A stretch of DNA of 7,513 nucleotides from Legionellaceae bacterium (GTDB lineage Bacteria > Pseudomonadota > Gammaproteobacteria > Legionellales > Legionellaceae), in assembly GCA_027449525.1 (NCBI GenBank), contig DAIDLK010000011.1, positions 6,505 through 14,017 on the forward strand. Direction: 5' to 3'. The position numbers were made by a program, and so were the translations under genes. Under the pieces are notes generated by a model. That model did not search any database. It was not told the origin of the DNA and saw only the letters and a program-made list of their open reading frames with translations. Of the stretch, positions 1 to 6,733 are shown one piece after another; the first letter of the stretch is position 1; each line of letters begins with the position of its first letter.

Positions 1-1088
1 ATTGCATAACCTCTTGCGAGAGTAGCCAGAGGGCTTAGCGTATTTAAAGCGGATGCGTTGACACTCAGCGCGTGTTGTTTGTGGACAAGTTGCTGTTTGA
101 TGGCTTGGTACAAGTGCCGGTGTAGGTAGTCGAGTGTTTGCCAGTGGCTATCGATCAGCCGTTTAGGGGCAGTCAGACGTTGATTGAGTTGGTGTAGCTT
201 GAGTTGTAGCTGCTGGAGGATGCGTTGCATTGAGTTCTTAAGGCGTTTTTCTAATGTGTTAAACAACCCAATCAGTTGCTGCCAGTCAGGCGTTACAGCT
301 TCGGCAGCGGCAGTGGGTGTTGCGGCGCGAAAATCGGCTACAAAATCAGTAATGGTAAAATCAGTTTCGTGGCCAACCCCCGAGACAATGGGTAAGGTAC
401 TGGCTGCAATCGCATAAGCGAGCGCTTCGTGATTAAATGGCCATAAATCCTCTAAGCTACCGCCACCGCGAGCGAGAATGATGACGTCGCAGCTTCGGTC
501 TTGATTGGCTTGCTGAATGGCATTAATCAGTTGATTGGCCGCGTGTGCGCCCTGGACATCACTTGGATAGAGACGCGTTTCAGCCAAAGGATAGCGGCGT
601 GCGAGCGTGGTCATAATGTCATGCAGAGCCGCACCGTTCGGTGAGGTGATAATGCCGATGCAGTGGGGGATACGCGGAATAGGTTTTTTTCGTTCATCAG
701 CGAATAAACCCGCTGCACTCAGCTTTTCTTTTAAAGCAAGATAGGCACGAAATAACTCCCCTACACCGGCGGCATTCACTGATTCGACAATCAGCTGATA
801 GTCTCCACGCGCTTCGTATACGCTTAATTTTCCCTGTGCGATAATGCGTTGGCCGTGTTGGGGCAGAGTGGGCGCTTGGTGCGAGAAACGATTACGAAAA
901 AAAACACAACGCAATTGGGCCGTGGCATCTTTTAAGGTAAAATAGCAATGCCCAGAGGAGGCTTGCGTGGCATTCGACACTTCACCCTCAATGCGAACCA
1001 GTCCAATGTCTTGCTCCAACCAATCACGTACCTGACGGTTCAGTTGACTAACACTGAGTATTGGACATTCTATGAGCGGATTAGTCAT
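1..1088 (-). CDS. xseA: Exodeoxyribonuclease VII large subunit, C-terminus cut by window edge
   Basis: XseA is the catalytic subunit of exonuclease VII, a cytoplasmic nuclease that, with several copies of XseB, degrades single-stranded DNA from both ends. Reading the minus strand from the ATG at 1088 gives 362 codons with no stop. The OB-fold DNA-binding domain covers about residues 10-105 (GEVSNATQASSGHCYFTLKD at 35-54). The nuclease core follows, with GAALHDI (152-158), ARGGGSLEDLWPFN (206-219) and GVGHETD (237-243). D157, R207, H240 and D243 line up with the four residues reported as essential in E. coli. A long helical, Gln/Leu-rich coiled-coil region runs from about 265 to 345, and the piece ends in the typical LATLARGYA. 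An in-frame TAG sits 9 bases before the ATG and an AGG Shine-Dalgarno lies 5 bases upstream, so the start is firm. About 90 residues are missing compared with the 456 of E. coli. The gene is divergent from mip. Confidence 0.97.
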   Translation of the reverse strand, partial: MTNPLIECPILSVSQLNRQVRDWLEQDIGLVRIEGEVSNATQASSGHCYFTLKDATAQLRCVFFRNRFSHQAPTLPQHGQRIIAQGKLSVYEARGDYQLIVESVNAAGVGELFRAYLALKEKLSAAGLFADERKKPIPRIPHCIGIITSPNGAALHDIMTTLARRYPLAETRLYPSDVQGAHAANQLINAIQQANQDRSCDVIILARGGGSLEDLWPFNHEALAYAIAASTLPIVSGVGHETDFTITDFVADFRAATPTAAAEAVTPDWQQLIGLFNTLEKRLKNSMQRILQQLQLKLHQLNQRLTAPKRLIDSHWQTLDYLHRHLYQAIKQQLVHKQHALSVNASALNTLSPLATLARGYA

Positions 1089-1115
1089 GGTTACCTAAGA
1101 GGCTTTTTCCATTCA

Positions 1116-1144
1116 ATTTTAACGTTAATTGGCTAGTAATCCAA
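1116..1144 (-). promoter_or_regulatory. Candidate sigma-70 promoter for xseA
   Basis: On the minus strand a -35-like TTGGAT (1139-1144) and a -10-like TAAAAT (1116-1121, five of six consensus bases) are separated by 17 bases. They lie 28 to 56 bases upstream of the xseA ATG, leaving a short leader. The -35 box is poor beyond TTG, so this is a reading by eye and not a firm call. Confidence 0.35.
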
Positions 1145-1169
1145 GTAAAACTTAGGCAGAATAAGCGCA

Positions 1170-1202
1170 GATCTTACGTTAAGATCGGTTTAATTTTTTT
1201 TT
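1170..1202 (+). promoter_or_regulatory. Palindrome plus T tract upstream of mip
   Basis: GATCTTACGTTAAGATC (1170-1186) has perfect 7-base arms around a 3-base centre. It is followed, after GGTTTAA, by nine consecutive T residues (1194-1202), and the mip Shine-Dalgarno comes directly after. The element could be an operator for a dimeric repressor, or a weak terminator or attenuator hairpin in the mip leader. The stem is AT-rich, so strong termination is unlikely. No convincing -35/-10 pair for mip was found around it, so its position relative to the transcription start is unknown. Confidence 0.35.
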
Positions 1203-1218
1203 AACAGGGGATTAAGCA

Positions 1219-1923
1219 ATGAAGAAGGAATGGATGATTGGGGTTGTGAGTTTAATGGCATCAGCAGCCTGGTCCGCTGACTCGTCGGCACCAGCCTTAA
1301 CTACTGATGAAGACAAAGTTTCTTATAGTATCGGTACCGACCTAGGTAAACATCTGCAACGTCAGGGCATTAGCATTAATTCAGCTGTGTTCACACGCGG
1401 TATTGAAGATGGTATGAAAGGTGGTCCGTTGTTATTAACGGATGAAGAAATGAAAAATGTATTAAATGATTTTCAAAAGAAGATGATGGCCAAGCGTGCC
1501 GAAGAAATGGGCAAGCAAGCGCAGGAAAATAAAGTCAAAGGGGACGCTTTTTTAGCCAGTAATAAAACAAAACCGGGTGTAGTGACTCTACCGAGTGGGT
1601 TACAGTATAAAATTATTACGGCAGGCAAGGGTGCCAAACCAACGAAAGATGATACCGTAACGGTCGATTACACCGGTAAGCTCATCAATGGTACGGTATT
1701 TGATAGCTCAGAAAAAATGGGTAAACCAGCTACGTTTAAGGTTACCCAAGTGATTCCAGGCTGGACAGAGGCGCTGCAATTGATGCCCGTTGGCTCCACA
1801 TGGGAACTCGTGATTCCGGCTAATCTTGCCTATGGTGAGCGCAGCGTAGGTGGTGCTATTGGTCCGAATGAAACACTTATTTTTAATGTTCATTTGATCA
1901 GTGTAGAGGCTAAGAAAAACTAA
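1219..1923 (+). CDS. mip: Mip-like FKBP-type peptidyl-prolyl cis-trans isomerase
   Basis: This exported FKBP-type isomerase (234 aa) catalyses cis-trans rotation at X-Pro bonds in proteins outside the cytoplasm. A signal peptide covers about residues 1-20 ([20 protein letters not shown]), with cleavage likely between 17 and 20. The N-terminal helical dimerisation domain is followed by a long charged connecting helix (about 75-110). The FKBP domain (about 120-230) keeps the active-site residues: Y151, F161-D162, F173, V178-I179 and W182 in VIPGW, Y205 in LAYG, and F222. Length, domain order and stretches such as PSGLQYK and [13 protein letters not shown] match Legionella Mip, the macrophage infectivity potentiator, and the Coxiella homologue. 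E. coli FkpA is the more distant alternative. AGGGG at 1206-1210 lies 8 bases before the ATG. The gene appears to be transcribed alone, with a stem-loop just after its stop. A role in host infection is known for the family but is only inferred here. Confidence 0.93.
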   Translation: MKKEWMIGVVSLMASAAWSADSSAPALTTDEDKVSYSIGTDLGKHLQRQGISINSAVFTRGIEDGMKGGPLLLTDEEMKNVLNDFQKKMMAKRAEEMGKQAQENKVKGDAFLASNKTKPGVVTLPSGLQYKIITAGKGAKPTKDDTVTVDYTGKLINGTVFDSSEKMGKPATFKVTQVIPGWTEALQLMPVGSTWELVIPANLAYGERSVGGAIGPNETLIFNVHLISVEAKKN

Positions 1924-1933
1924 AATGATTCAA

Positions 1934-1968
1934 CAGAGTAGACTCATCAAAGTCTACTCTGATTTCGT
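1934..1968 (+). terminator. Stem-loop terminator after mip
   Basis: CAGAGTAGACT (1934-1944) pairs perfectly with AGTCTACTCTG (1951-1961) to give an 11-base-pair stem with loop CATCAA. It begins 10 bases after the mip stop codon. The following ATTTCGT is only weakly T-rich, so termination may be partial, or the hairpin may mainly protect the 3' end of the mRNA. Confidence 0.65.
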
Positions 1969-2065
1969 CAATCCTACCTTTCCTAAATTCTGAAAAAACA
2001 CCCAAGATGAGGTTTTGATTGCTATACCTGTTGAGTAGGCGGGTTGGTTTCATTGGATAGTTATT

Positions 2066-3361
2066 ATGGTTAAGCGTTTTTTCGTGGTTTTTTTACTTGG
2101 TTTTTCTTCAGGACTCCCGTTAGCACTATTAACCAGCACCTTGCAAGCGTGGTTTGCCACCAGTGGTTCATCCGTGTTGTTAGTTGGAACACTCAGTTTA
2201 ATTGGTTTGCCGTATAATTACCGTTTTCTTTGGGCGCCGTTATTAGATTATTACCGCTTAACGCCCCTCGGCCGTCGACGCAGCTGGATGCTCATCACTC
2301 AATTACTGCTGTTGCTCGGTTTTAACGGCCTCGTGTGGTTTTCGCCCGCGACCTCACCGAATGTTATTATCGCCCTTGCTGCAGTCCTTGCGGCTTGCTC
2401 AGCAACGCAGGACGTAGCCATTAACGCGCAACGCGCCGAGTATTTATTACCTCACGAGCAATCACTGGGTGTGTCGCTAGCTGATTTGGGCTATCGGTTA
2501 GCGTTAATTGTTGCCGGTGGCGGTTCGTTGTTGATGGCACATTATTTCGATTGGATCGTTGCTTATCGAGGCATCGGTTTGCTAATGCTGGTTGGATTAT
2601 TCACTACGTTGTGGAGTGATGAGCCTCTGCTTACTTCGGTTGAACGTGCACATCCAACCGAACGGCTTTTTGATTCATTTATTTTGCCATGGCGCTCTTT
2701 TTGGGCCAGACCTCGTTTGGGTTGCTTATTGCTGTTTGTCCTGTGTTTCAAATTGGGTGAAGCATTTACCGCCTCAACTAGCAGTATTGTCATGCCTTTC
2801 TTAATTCAAGGCATTGGTTTCCCCTTACACATTATTGCCTACGTCAATAAAATAATTGGGGTTATTGCCGCGATTGTAGGGAGTTTGGTGTCGGGTGCTT
2901 TGCTCATGCGCTGGTCACTTTATCGCGGTTTGTGCGTTTTTGGTGCATTGCAATTCATGAGTTGCGCCTTATTTTTTGTGTTGGCTTATGTAGGGTATAA
3001 CGTGCCGTTATTTTGTATGGCTGTGATTGCTGAGAATTTTTCTGCTGGTTTATGTTCAGTAGCACTCGTGACGTTATTTACACGTATTGTCGATCAGCGA
3101 TACACTGCAACGCAGCTGGCTATTCTCATCTCGTTTGCATTTTTATCCCGAACGTTTGCAGGTCCTATTGCCGGTGTGCTTCAGTCTCACCTCGGTTGGG
3201 TGGGGTTGTACGGGTTGGTTAGTGTTGCGGCACTGGCCTTCTTACCGTTATTGTATCGGTTAGCAGCGCCGGGTGCTAGTAAAACACTTGATGAACCTTG
3301 GCTTGCAACTGACATTATTTTACGTCAATTAAAAGCGTCTAAAGGAAGTCATTATGTTTAA
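2066..3361 (+). CDS. AmpG-like muropeptide MFS permease
   Basis: This inner-membrane transporter of the major facilitator superfamily has 431 aa and about 12 hydrophobic segments. AmpG proteins import GlcNAc-anhydroMurNAc-peptides released from the wall, feeding peptidoglycan recycling. Family signatures seen are FSSGLPLALLTSTLQAWF (13-30), GLPYNYRFLWAPLLDYY (47-63) with GRRRSW (69-74), the ATQDVAINAQRAEYL stretch (113-127) and LGYRLALIVAGG (141-152). E. coli AmpG has about 490 aa and two additional C-terminal segments, which are absent here, as in many Legionellales paralogues. In the QDxxxDA motif of AmpG relatives the second acidic residue is Asn (N120). Paralogues of this family are common, so the substrate is not certain and no gene symbol is given. 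The ATG at 2066 has only a weak GGAT Shine-Dalgarno, and I see no clear promoter in 1969-2065. Its 3' end overlaps the rhodanese gene. Confidence 0.85.
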   Translation: MVKRFFVVFLLGFSSGLPLALLTSTLQAWFATSGSSVLLVGTLSLIGLPYNYRFLWAPLLDYYRLTPLGRRRSWMLITQLLLLLGFNGLVWFSPATSPNVIIALAAVLAACSATQDVAINAQRAEYLLPHEQSLGVSLADLGYRLALIVAGGGSLLMAHYFDWIVAYRGIGLLMLVGLFTTLWSDEPLLTSVERAHPTERLFDSFILPWRSFWARPRLGCLLLFVLCFKLGEAFTASTSSIVMPFLIQGIGFPLHIIAYVNKIIGVIAAIVGSLVSGALLMRWSLYRGLCVFGALQFMSCALFFVLAYVGYNVPLFCMAVIAENFSAGLCSVALVTLFTRIVDQRYTATQLAILISFAFLSRTFAGPIAGVLQSHLGWVGLYGLVSVAALAFLPLLYRLAAPGASKTLDEPWLATDIILRQLKASKGSHYV

Positions 3362-3671
3362 TTGTATTTCACCGCAGCAATTACAGGCCTTACTGCAAGC
3401 GGATCACAGTATCCAATTAGTTGATGTGCGTGAGCCTCATGAAAGAGCCATCTGCAACATTGGGGGGGTTCTGATTCGTTTGGCGGAGTTGCCCACGCGT
3501 CTTGCCGAGCTCGACCCAGCACAACCCACTGTGGTGTATTGTCGCTCGGGTGGTCGCAGTGCTAAAGCCTGCGAGCAACTAGTGCAAGCAGGTTTTCAGC
3601 AAGTGAGTAACTTAGAAGGTGGGATATTGCGTTGGCAAGCAGAAATCGATCCGAGTTTAACCCCTTATTAA
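3354..3671 (+). CDS. Single-domain rhodanese-like sulfurtransferase
   Basis: This small cytoplasmic protein (105 aa) is one complete rhodanese domain with no signal peptide. Rhodanese domains carry sulfur as a persulfide on an active-site cysteine. Here that is C63 in the loop CRSGGRS (63-69), preceded by VVY. LVDVREPHE (22-30) and NLEGGILRW (86-94) are the other family blocks. The sequence resembles the rhodanese domain fused to MoeB/ThiF-type enzymes and GlpE/PspE-like stand-alone forms, so the acceptor cannot be told. A good AAGGA at 3342-3346 lies 7 bases before the ATG, inside the permease gene. The two genes overlap by 8 bases, which suggests co-transcription and coupled translation. 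No sulfur-metabolism gene is nearby. Confidence 0.92.
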   Translation: MFNCISPQQLQALLQADHSIQLVDVREPHERAICNIGGVLIRLAELPTRLAELDPAQPTVVYCRSGGRSAKACEQLVQAGFQQVSNLEGGILRWQAEIDPSLTPY

Positions 3672-3676
3672 GCTCA

Positions 3677-5164
3677 ATGAAGCCTGCTTGGGTTGTTTAC
3701 TCACCGCCACTTGGTTTGATAATAGCGTTTGGCATCATTCATTTTTGGCTGCCGATGTGGCGCGAAGACATGTTTATTGATGGGCTAGTGTATGCGGCAA
3801 TTGCCAAAAATCTTAGCCTAGGCATTGGTACGCTTTGGGATCCATTTTATTCCAAAACGCATTTTGCGCATTTTTACGACCATTTGCCGCTAGCCATTTA
3901 TTTTCAATCATGGTTTTTTCGCTGGTTGGGGCCTGATTCGCCGGCTGAGCGTATTTATAATCTGGCTATTGCCGGAACACAAATTGTGGTGCTAGCCTAC
4001 TTTTGGCTGCAAAATGCGCCGCGGTTATTGGGTAAACCGCGCTGCATCAATGCTTGGTCGGTTAGTGTCTTAGTATTGGTATGGTTACTCATTCCGTTAA
4101 ATTCCTTGTATGTGAGTAATCACTTAGAAACTAGTTTGACCTTATTTTCTTCTTTAGCCTGTGTTTTCTTTCTGGGAACCGATGCGTCACTAGGGTGGTT
4201 TATTGTAGGTAATGTGCTCGGCGTGTTGTCCATGGACGTTGCGTTTTTTTGCAACGGGCCCGCTGCTTTTTTCCCCTTGTGCATCCCGTTGCTACGTTAC
4301 CATTGTTTGGCCGAGCTCAGTTTGTCACAAAGCCTCTACCATACTATCGGTTTGCTGGTGAGCTGCTGTTTAACGTTGTTAACATGGTACTATTGCGTGC
4401 CTGAAGCCTGGGTTAATACCCGTCATTATCTTTTAGAACAATTGATTCCTTCGGTTGCCGGCGACCGACAGCTACGCTACGTTGGGCTACAGCATGGGCA
4501 CGTCCTATTGCTCATGTTAAGAGCTTATTGGTTAGTCGGTTGTTTTGCGCTAATTAGTCTTGTGGGCGCGGCTTATTTAAACGGACAAACAGTAGCAAGC
4601 GCGTTAAAACAAGCTTGGTCACTGCGTTACGGGCAATTTTTTTTGATGTTGGCGGTAGCGGCTTCGTTACCAATTGGCATTAGCCACCGACAGGCCTTTA
4701 GTTATCTCATGCAGGCGGCGCCGCCTTTGACGTTATGCATACTGTGTTTTTGCTTCGAGTCTATTGAGCAATTGTTGTATTATGCGTCGCATCGTCGTAC
4801 ACTTTATCAGTGGCTATGCGCCATTAGCCTGTTGGGTTGCGTATTATCTGGTTACTTGCTGTGGACGTTTAATCCACAGGCGCATCGTCATCACGCACTT
4901 TTACACGAGGTACGTCAGCTGACAAAGAGCATGCCAGTCAATGAAACGTTGTCAGCCAGCCCGACGGTTTTTTATCAATGGTATCCAGGTGCTTATTTGG
5001 CGCGCTATTCTAGCCTGAGCTTAACTCCGGAATTAACCGGCTGTTATTATCTTGCGATGGCGCACGAACCATTGCCTAAGGCCTATCAGCGCCTGCCGAC
5101 TCTGCAGAGTTATTTTCAGTTAGCACAACGAATTGATTGTGCTAAAGGCAAAAATCAGCTATGA
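3677..5164 (+). CDS. GT-C (ArnT/PMT-like) membrane glycosyltransferase
   Basis: This is a 495-aa integral membrane protein with about 10-12 hydrophobic segments and a short hydrophilic C-terminal region (about 400-495). The N-terminus has the layout of the GT-C glycosyltransferases of the family 39/ArnT/PMT type: one membrane segment (about 8-27), then REDMFIDGLVYAAIAKNL (29-46) with D35 in the place of the catalytic Asp, then FYDHLPLAIYFQSWFF (66-81). Such enzymes move sugars from a polyprenyl-phosphate carrier to lipid or protein acceptors on the periplasmic face. Neither donor nor acceptor can be deduced. The ATG at 3677 starts 5 bases after the rhodanese stop but has no clear Shine-Dalgarno. 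A TTG at 3632, inside the rhodanese gene, would add 15 polar residues (MASRNRSEFNPLLSS) and has GGTGGGA 7 bases upstream. I prefer the ATG because the TTG context encodes the conserved rhodanese motif. It is probably the last gene of the permease operon. Confidence 0.8.
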   Translation: MKPAWVVYSPPLGLIIAFGIIHFWLPMWREDMFIDGLVYAAIAKNLSLGIGTLWDPFYSKTHFAHFYDHLPLAIYFQSWFFRWLGPDSPAERIYNLAIAGTQIVVLAYFWLQNAPRLLGKPRCINAWSVSVLVLVWLLIPLNSLYVSNHLETSLTLFSSLACVFFLGTDASLGWFIVGNVLGVLSMDVAFFCNGPAAFFPLCIPLLRYHCLAELSLSQSLYHTIGLLVSCCLTLLTWYYCVPEAWVNTRHYLLEQLIPSVAGDRQLRYVGLQHGHVLLLMLRAYWLVGCFALISLVGAAYLNGQTVASALKQAWSLRYGQFFLMLAVAASLPIGISHRQAFSYLMQAAPPLTLCILCFCFESIEQLLYYASHRRTLYQWLCAISLLGCVLSGYLLWTFNPQAHRHHALLHEVRQLTKSMPVNETLSASPTVFYQWYPGAYLARYSSLSLTPELTGCYYLAMAHEPLPKAYQRLPTLQSYFQLAQRIDCAKGKNQL

Positions 5165-5165
5165 T
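5137..5165 (+). promoter_or_regulatory. Candidate promoter for the rpsF operon
   Basis: TTGTGC (5137-5142) and TATGAT (5160-5165, five of six -10 consensus bases) are spaced 17 bases apart. The -10 box overlaps the glycosyltransferase stop codon. Transcription would start near 5172, just upstream of the hairpin at 5185-5209. Judged by eye; the -35 matches consensus only in TTG. Confidence 0.4.
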
Positions 5166-5184
5166 ATTACGCTTTGAAAACCTT

Positions 5185-5209
5185 GCCTGACCCAACCATT
5201 GGCGCAGGC
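5185..5209 (+). promoter_or_regulatory. Hairpin in the rpsF leader, possible S6:S18 autoregulatory site
   Basis: GCCTG (5185-5189) pairs with CAGGC (5205-5209) and, inside it, CCAA (5192-5195) with TTGG (5199-5202). The loop is CCA, and the two stems are separated by a small internal loop, AC opposite CG. No T tract follows, so it is not an intrinsic terminator. It ends 11 bases before the rpsF Shine-Dalgarno. Leaders of bacterial rpsF mRNAs are known to carry a structured site bound by the S6:S18 complex. The position fits, but I cannot confirm the conserved bases of that motif, so the function is inferred. Confidence 0.4.
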
Positions 5210-5220
5210 TGTCATCCATA

Positions 5221-5226
5221 AGGAGA
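5221..5226 (+). promoter_or_regulatory. Shine-Dalgarno fixing the TTG start of rpsF
   Basis: AGGAGA is close to ideal and lies 6 bases before the TTG at 5233. The protein starting there aligns from its first residue with other S6 proteins (MRHYEIV), so this site decides the start. Confidence 0.85.
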
Positions 5227-5232
5227 AAGCTG

Positions 5233-5571
5233 TTGAGACATTATGAGATTGTATTGCTCGCTCACCCCGATCAAAGTGAGCAAGTTCCGGCCATGATTGA
5301 GCGTTATGAAGCGATGGTTCTTAAGCACGAAGGTAAAGTGCACCGCAAAGAAGATTGGGGTCGTAGACAGTTAGCCTACCCGATCAATGACCTGCATAAA
5401 GCGCATTATGTAATGATAAACGTTGAATGTTCTCAGCTCGCGCTTGACGAATTAAAAAATGCGTTCAAATTTAATGACGCTATTTTACGCAATCTGATTT
5501 TGCAGCGCAAGGATGCCGTCACGGGTGAATCACCGATGATGCGTAAAGAAAAAGATGCCCGAGAAGCTTAA
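5233..5571 (+). CDS. rpsF: 30S ribosomal protein S6
   Basis: S6 binds the central domain of 16S rRNA as a pair with S18 during small-subunit assembly. The 112-aa product begins MRHYEIV and contains [15 protein letters not shown] (11-25), [12 protein letters not shown] (40-51) and [11 protein letters not shown] (55-65), close to E. coli S6 along the whole fold. It stops at residue 112, without the Glu-rich C-terminal tail that RimK extends in E. coli. The start codon is TTG, which lowers translation and is unusual for a ribosomal protein. It is the first gene of the rpsF-rpsR-DUF2232-rplI operon, 19 bases before rpsR. Confidence 0.98.
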   Translation: MRHYEIVLLAHPDQSEQVPAMIERYEAMVLKHEGKVHRKEDWGRRQLAYPINDLHKAHYVMINVECSQLALDELKNAFKFNDAILRNLILQRKDAVTGESPMMRKEKDAREA

Positions 5572-5590
5572 TTGAGAGGAGAAAGCAACC

Positions 5591-5818
5591 ATGTCTACGT
5601 ATTTTCGTCGTAAAAAAGTTCATAGACCCAGTGGCGAGTCATCGGCACGGATCGATTACAAAGATTTAGCAATCTTGAAGAATTACATTAGTGAGACGGG
5701 AAAAATTGTTCCATGTCGCATCACTGGAATCCCTGCGCGCATGCAGCGAGAAGTTACAAAAGCGATTAAGCTAGCACGTTTTCTTGCCCTGATGCCGTAT
5801 TGCGATAGCCATAAGTAA
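5591..5818 (+). CDS. rpsR: 30S ribosomal protein S18
   Basis: S18 (75 aa, the same length as in E. coli) pairs with S6 on the platform of the small ribosomal subunit. Signatures are [10 protein letters not shown] (4-13), [13 protein letters not shown] (22-34) and [10 protein letters not shown] (37-46). The basic N- and C-terminal halves match the family throughout. The ATG has AGGAG at 5577-5581. There is no priB between rpsF and rpsR, unlike in E. coli. The stop codon directly abuts the start of the DUF2232 gene. Confidence 0.98.
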   Translation: MSTYFRRKKVHRPSGESSARIDYKDLAILKNYISETGKIVPCRITGIPARMQREVTKAIKLARFLALMPYCDSHK

Positions 5819-6733
5819 ATGATGGTGAGTGCGTCGCTGCTGCAAAAACAGGCAATAAATGCCCTGGATAACCAGCACGCTGCTTTGCTAATGGTGGTAG
5901 GGTTCATGTTAATACCCTATTTCGCCTGGCTTTCTTTAAGTGTTCTTGCGCTGGTGACGCTCCGTAATAGCATGCAACAAGGTGCTTTGTTGGTTATCCC
6001 GGCATTCACCGCACACGTGGTTACGTTGTTGTTGTCAGTGCAATTACCCGTGGCACTGTTTGATGGCGTCATTCGAGTGCTACCTTGTTACCTGTTGGCA
6101 TGCACGCTGCGTTGCACGTCGAGTTGGCGCCAGACGGTTTTACTGTTTATTGTTTTTGCCTTTCTTCTAGTTTGCGGTTTGCACGTATTGGCTCCGGCGT
6201 TTATTGTCAACCAGTTCGAGGCGTTTAAGGCTATATTGCTGCAAATTAACTCGACAGCAGAAATTGTAAACCGTTTGGAAGCGAATGAGTTGTCCTTGGC
6301 GGTATTATCTAATTACCTGGTTGGGGTTCAACTGTTGTGTTTATTCGCATCCACGTTTTTTTCGTTGGTGTTTGCACGGCGACTGCAGTCTAGTTTGTTT
6401 TACCCAGGCGGCTTTGAACACGAAATGCTAAATTTTCGTGCCGATAGATTCAGTCTGGTGTTGTTTGCGCTGAATAGTTTGGGAGCTTATTTTCACCAAC
6501 CGGTAGCGCTTAATTGTTTGCCCGTTGTGTTGTGTTACTTTTTTTTGGCAGGGGTGAGTTGCGGTGCTCAGTTGCTAGCGCAGTCAAGCTCTCTACGTCG
6601 CGTGGTATTGTTAGGTTTGCCTTGCATTCTTTTGCCGCGTGTAGTGTTGCCGTTTTATGTTGTATTAGGCGGTTTAGATAGTGTCGTTAATTTTCGGTCG
6701 TATCTGCAGGTGGCTGCGGGTAAGACCACGTAA
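5819..6733 (+). CDS. DUF2232 family membrane protein
   Basis: This polytopic inner-membrane protein has 304 aa and about 8 hydrophobic segments (for example 22-47, 55-80, 104-130, 161-187, 211-225, 231-252 and 260-285). The function is not known. Its place between rpsR and rplI and the patch FYPGGFEHEMLNFRADR (194-210), together with a C-terminal GGLDSVVNFR (284-293), match the family found at this spot in Pseudomonas, Coxiella and Legionella. The start ATG follows the rpsR stop with no gap; a second ATG comes next. No clear Shine-Dalgarno is present, so translation probably depends on coupling to rpsR. Its TAA overlaps the rplI ribosome binding site, which suggests coupling downstream too. 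The amino-acid assignment is solid as a gene; the family name rests on context and two motifs. Confidence 0.85.
   Translation: MMVSASLLQKQAINALDNQHAALLMVVGFMLIPYFAWLSLSVLALVTLRNSMQQGALLVIPAFTAHVVTLLLSVQLPVALFDGVIRVLPCYLLACTLRCTSSWRQTVLLFIVFAFLLVCGLHVLAPAFIVNQFEAFKAILLQINSTAEIVNRLEANELSLAVLSNYLVGVQLLCLFASTFFSLVFARRLQSSLFYPGGFEHEMLNFRADRFSLVLFALNSLGAYFHQPVALNCLPVVLCYFFLAGVSCGAQLLAQSSSLRRVVLLGLPCILLPRVVLPFYVVLGGLDSVVNFRSYLQVAAGKTT

Noticed and set aside
184..417. Plus-strand open frame of 77 codons opposite xseA
   Set aside because: It lies wholly antisense to a well-conserved nuclease gene, lacks a recognisable protein pattern, and is Cys/Trp-rich as expected for a shadow frame.
948..1136. Plus-strand open frame of 62 codons covering the xseA start
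   Set aside because: Mostly antisense to the xseA OB-fold; no recognisable domain and no support as a gene.
1969..2065. Search for a promoter before the AmpG-like gene (for example TTGATT or TTGAGT with TATACC or GATAGT)
   Set aside because: No pair of boxes had both acceptable matches and 16-18 base spacing, so none is reported.
5982..6170. Open frame within the DUF2232 gene in another frame
   Set aside because: Rich in Cys, Trp and His with no family pattern, fully inside a gene with clear membrane-protein character and operon context.
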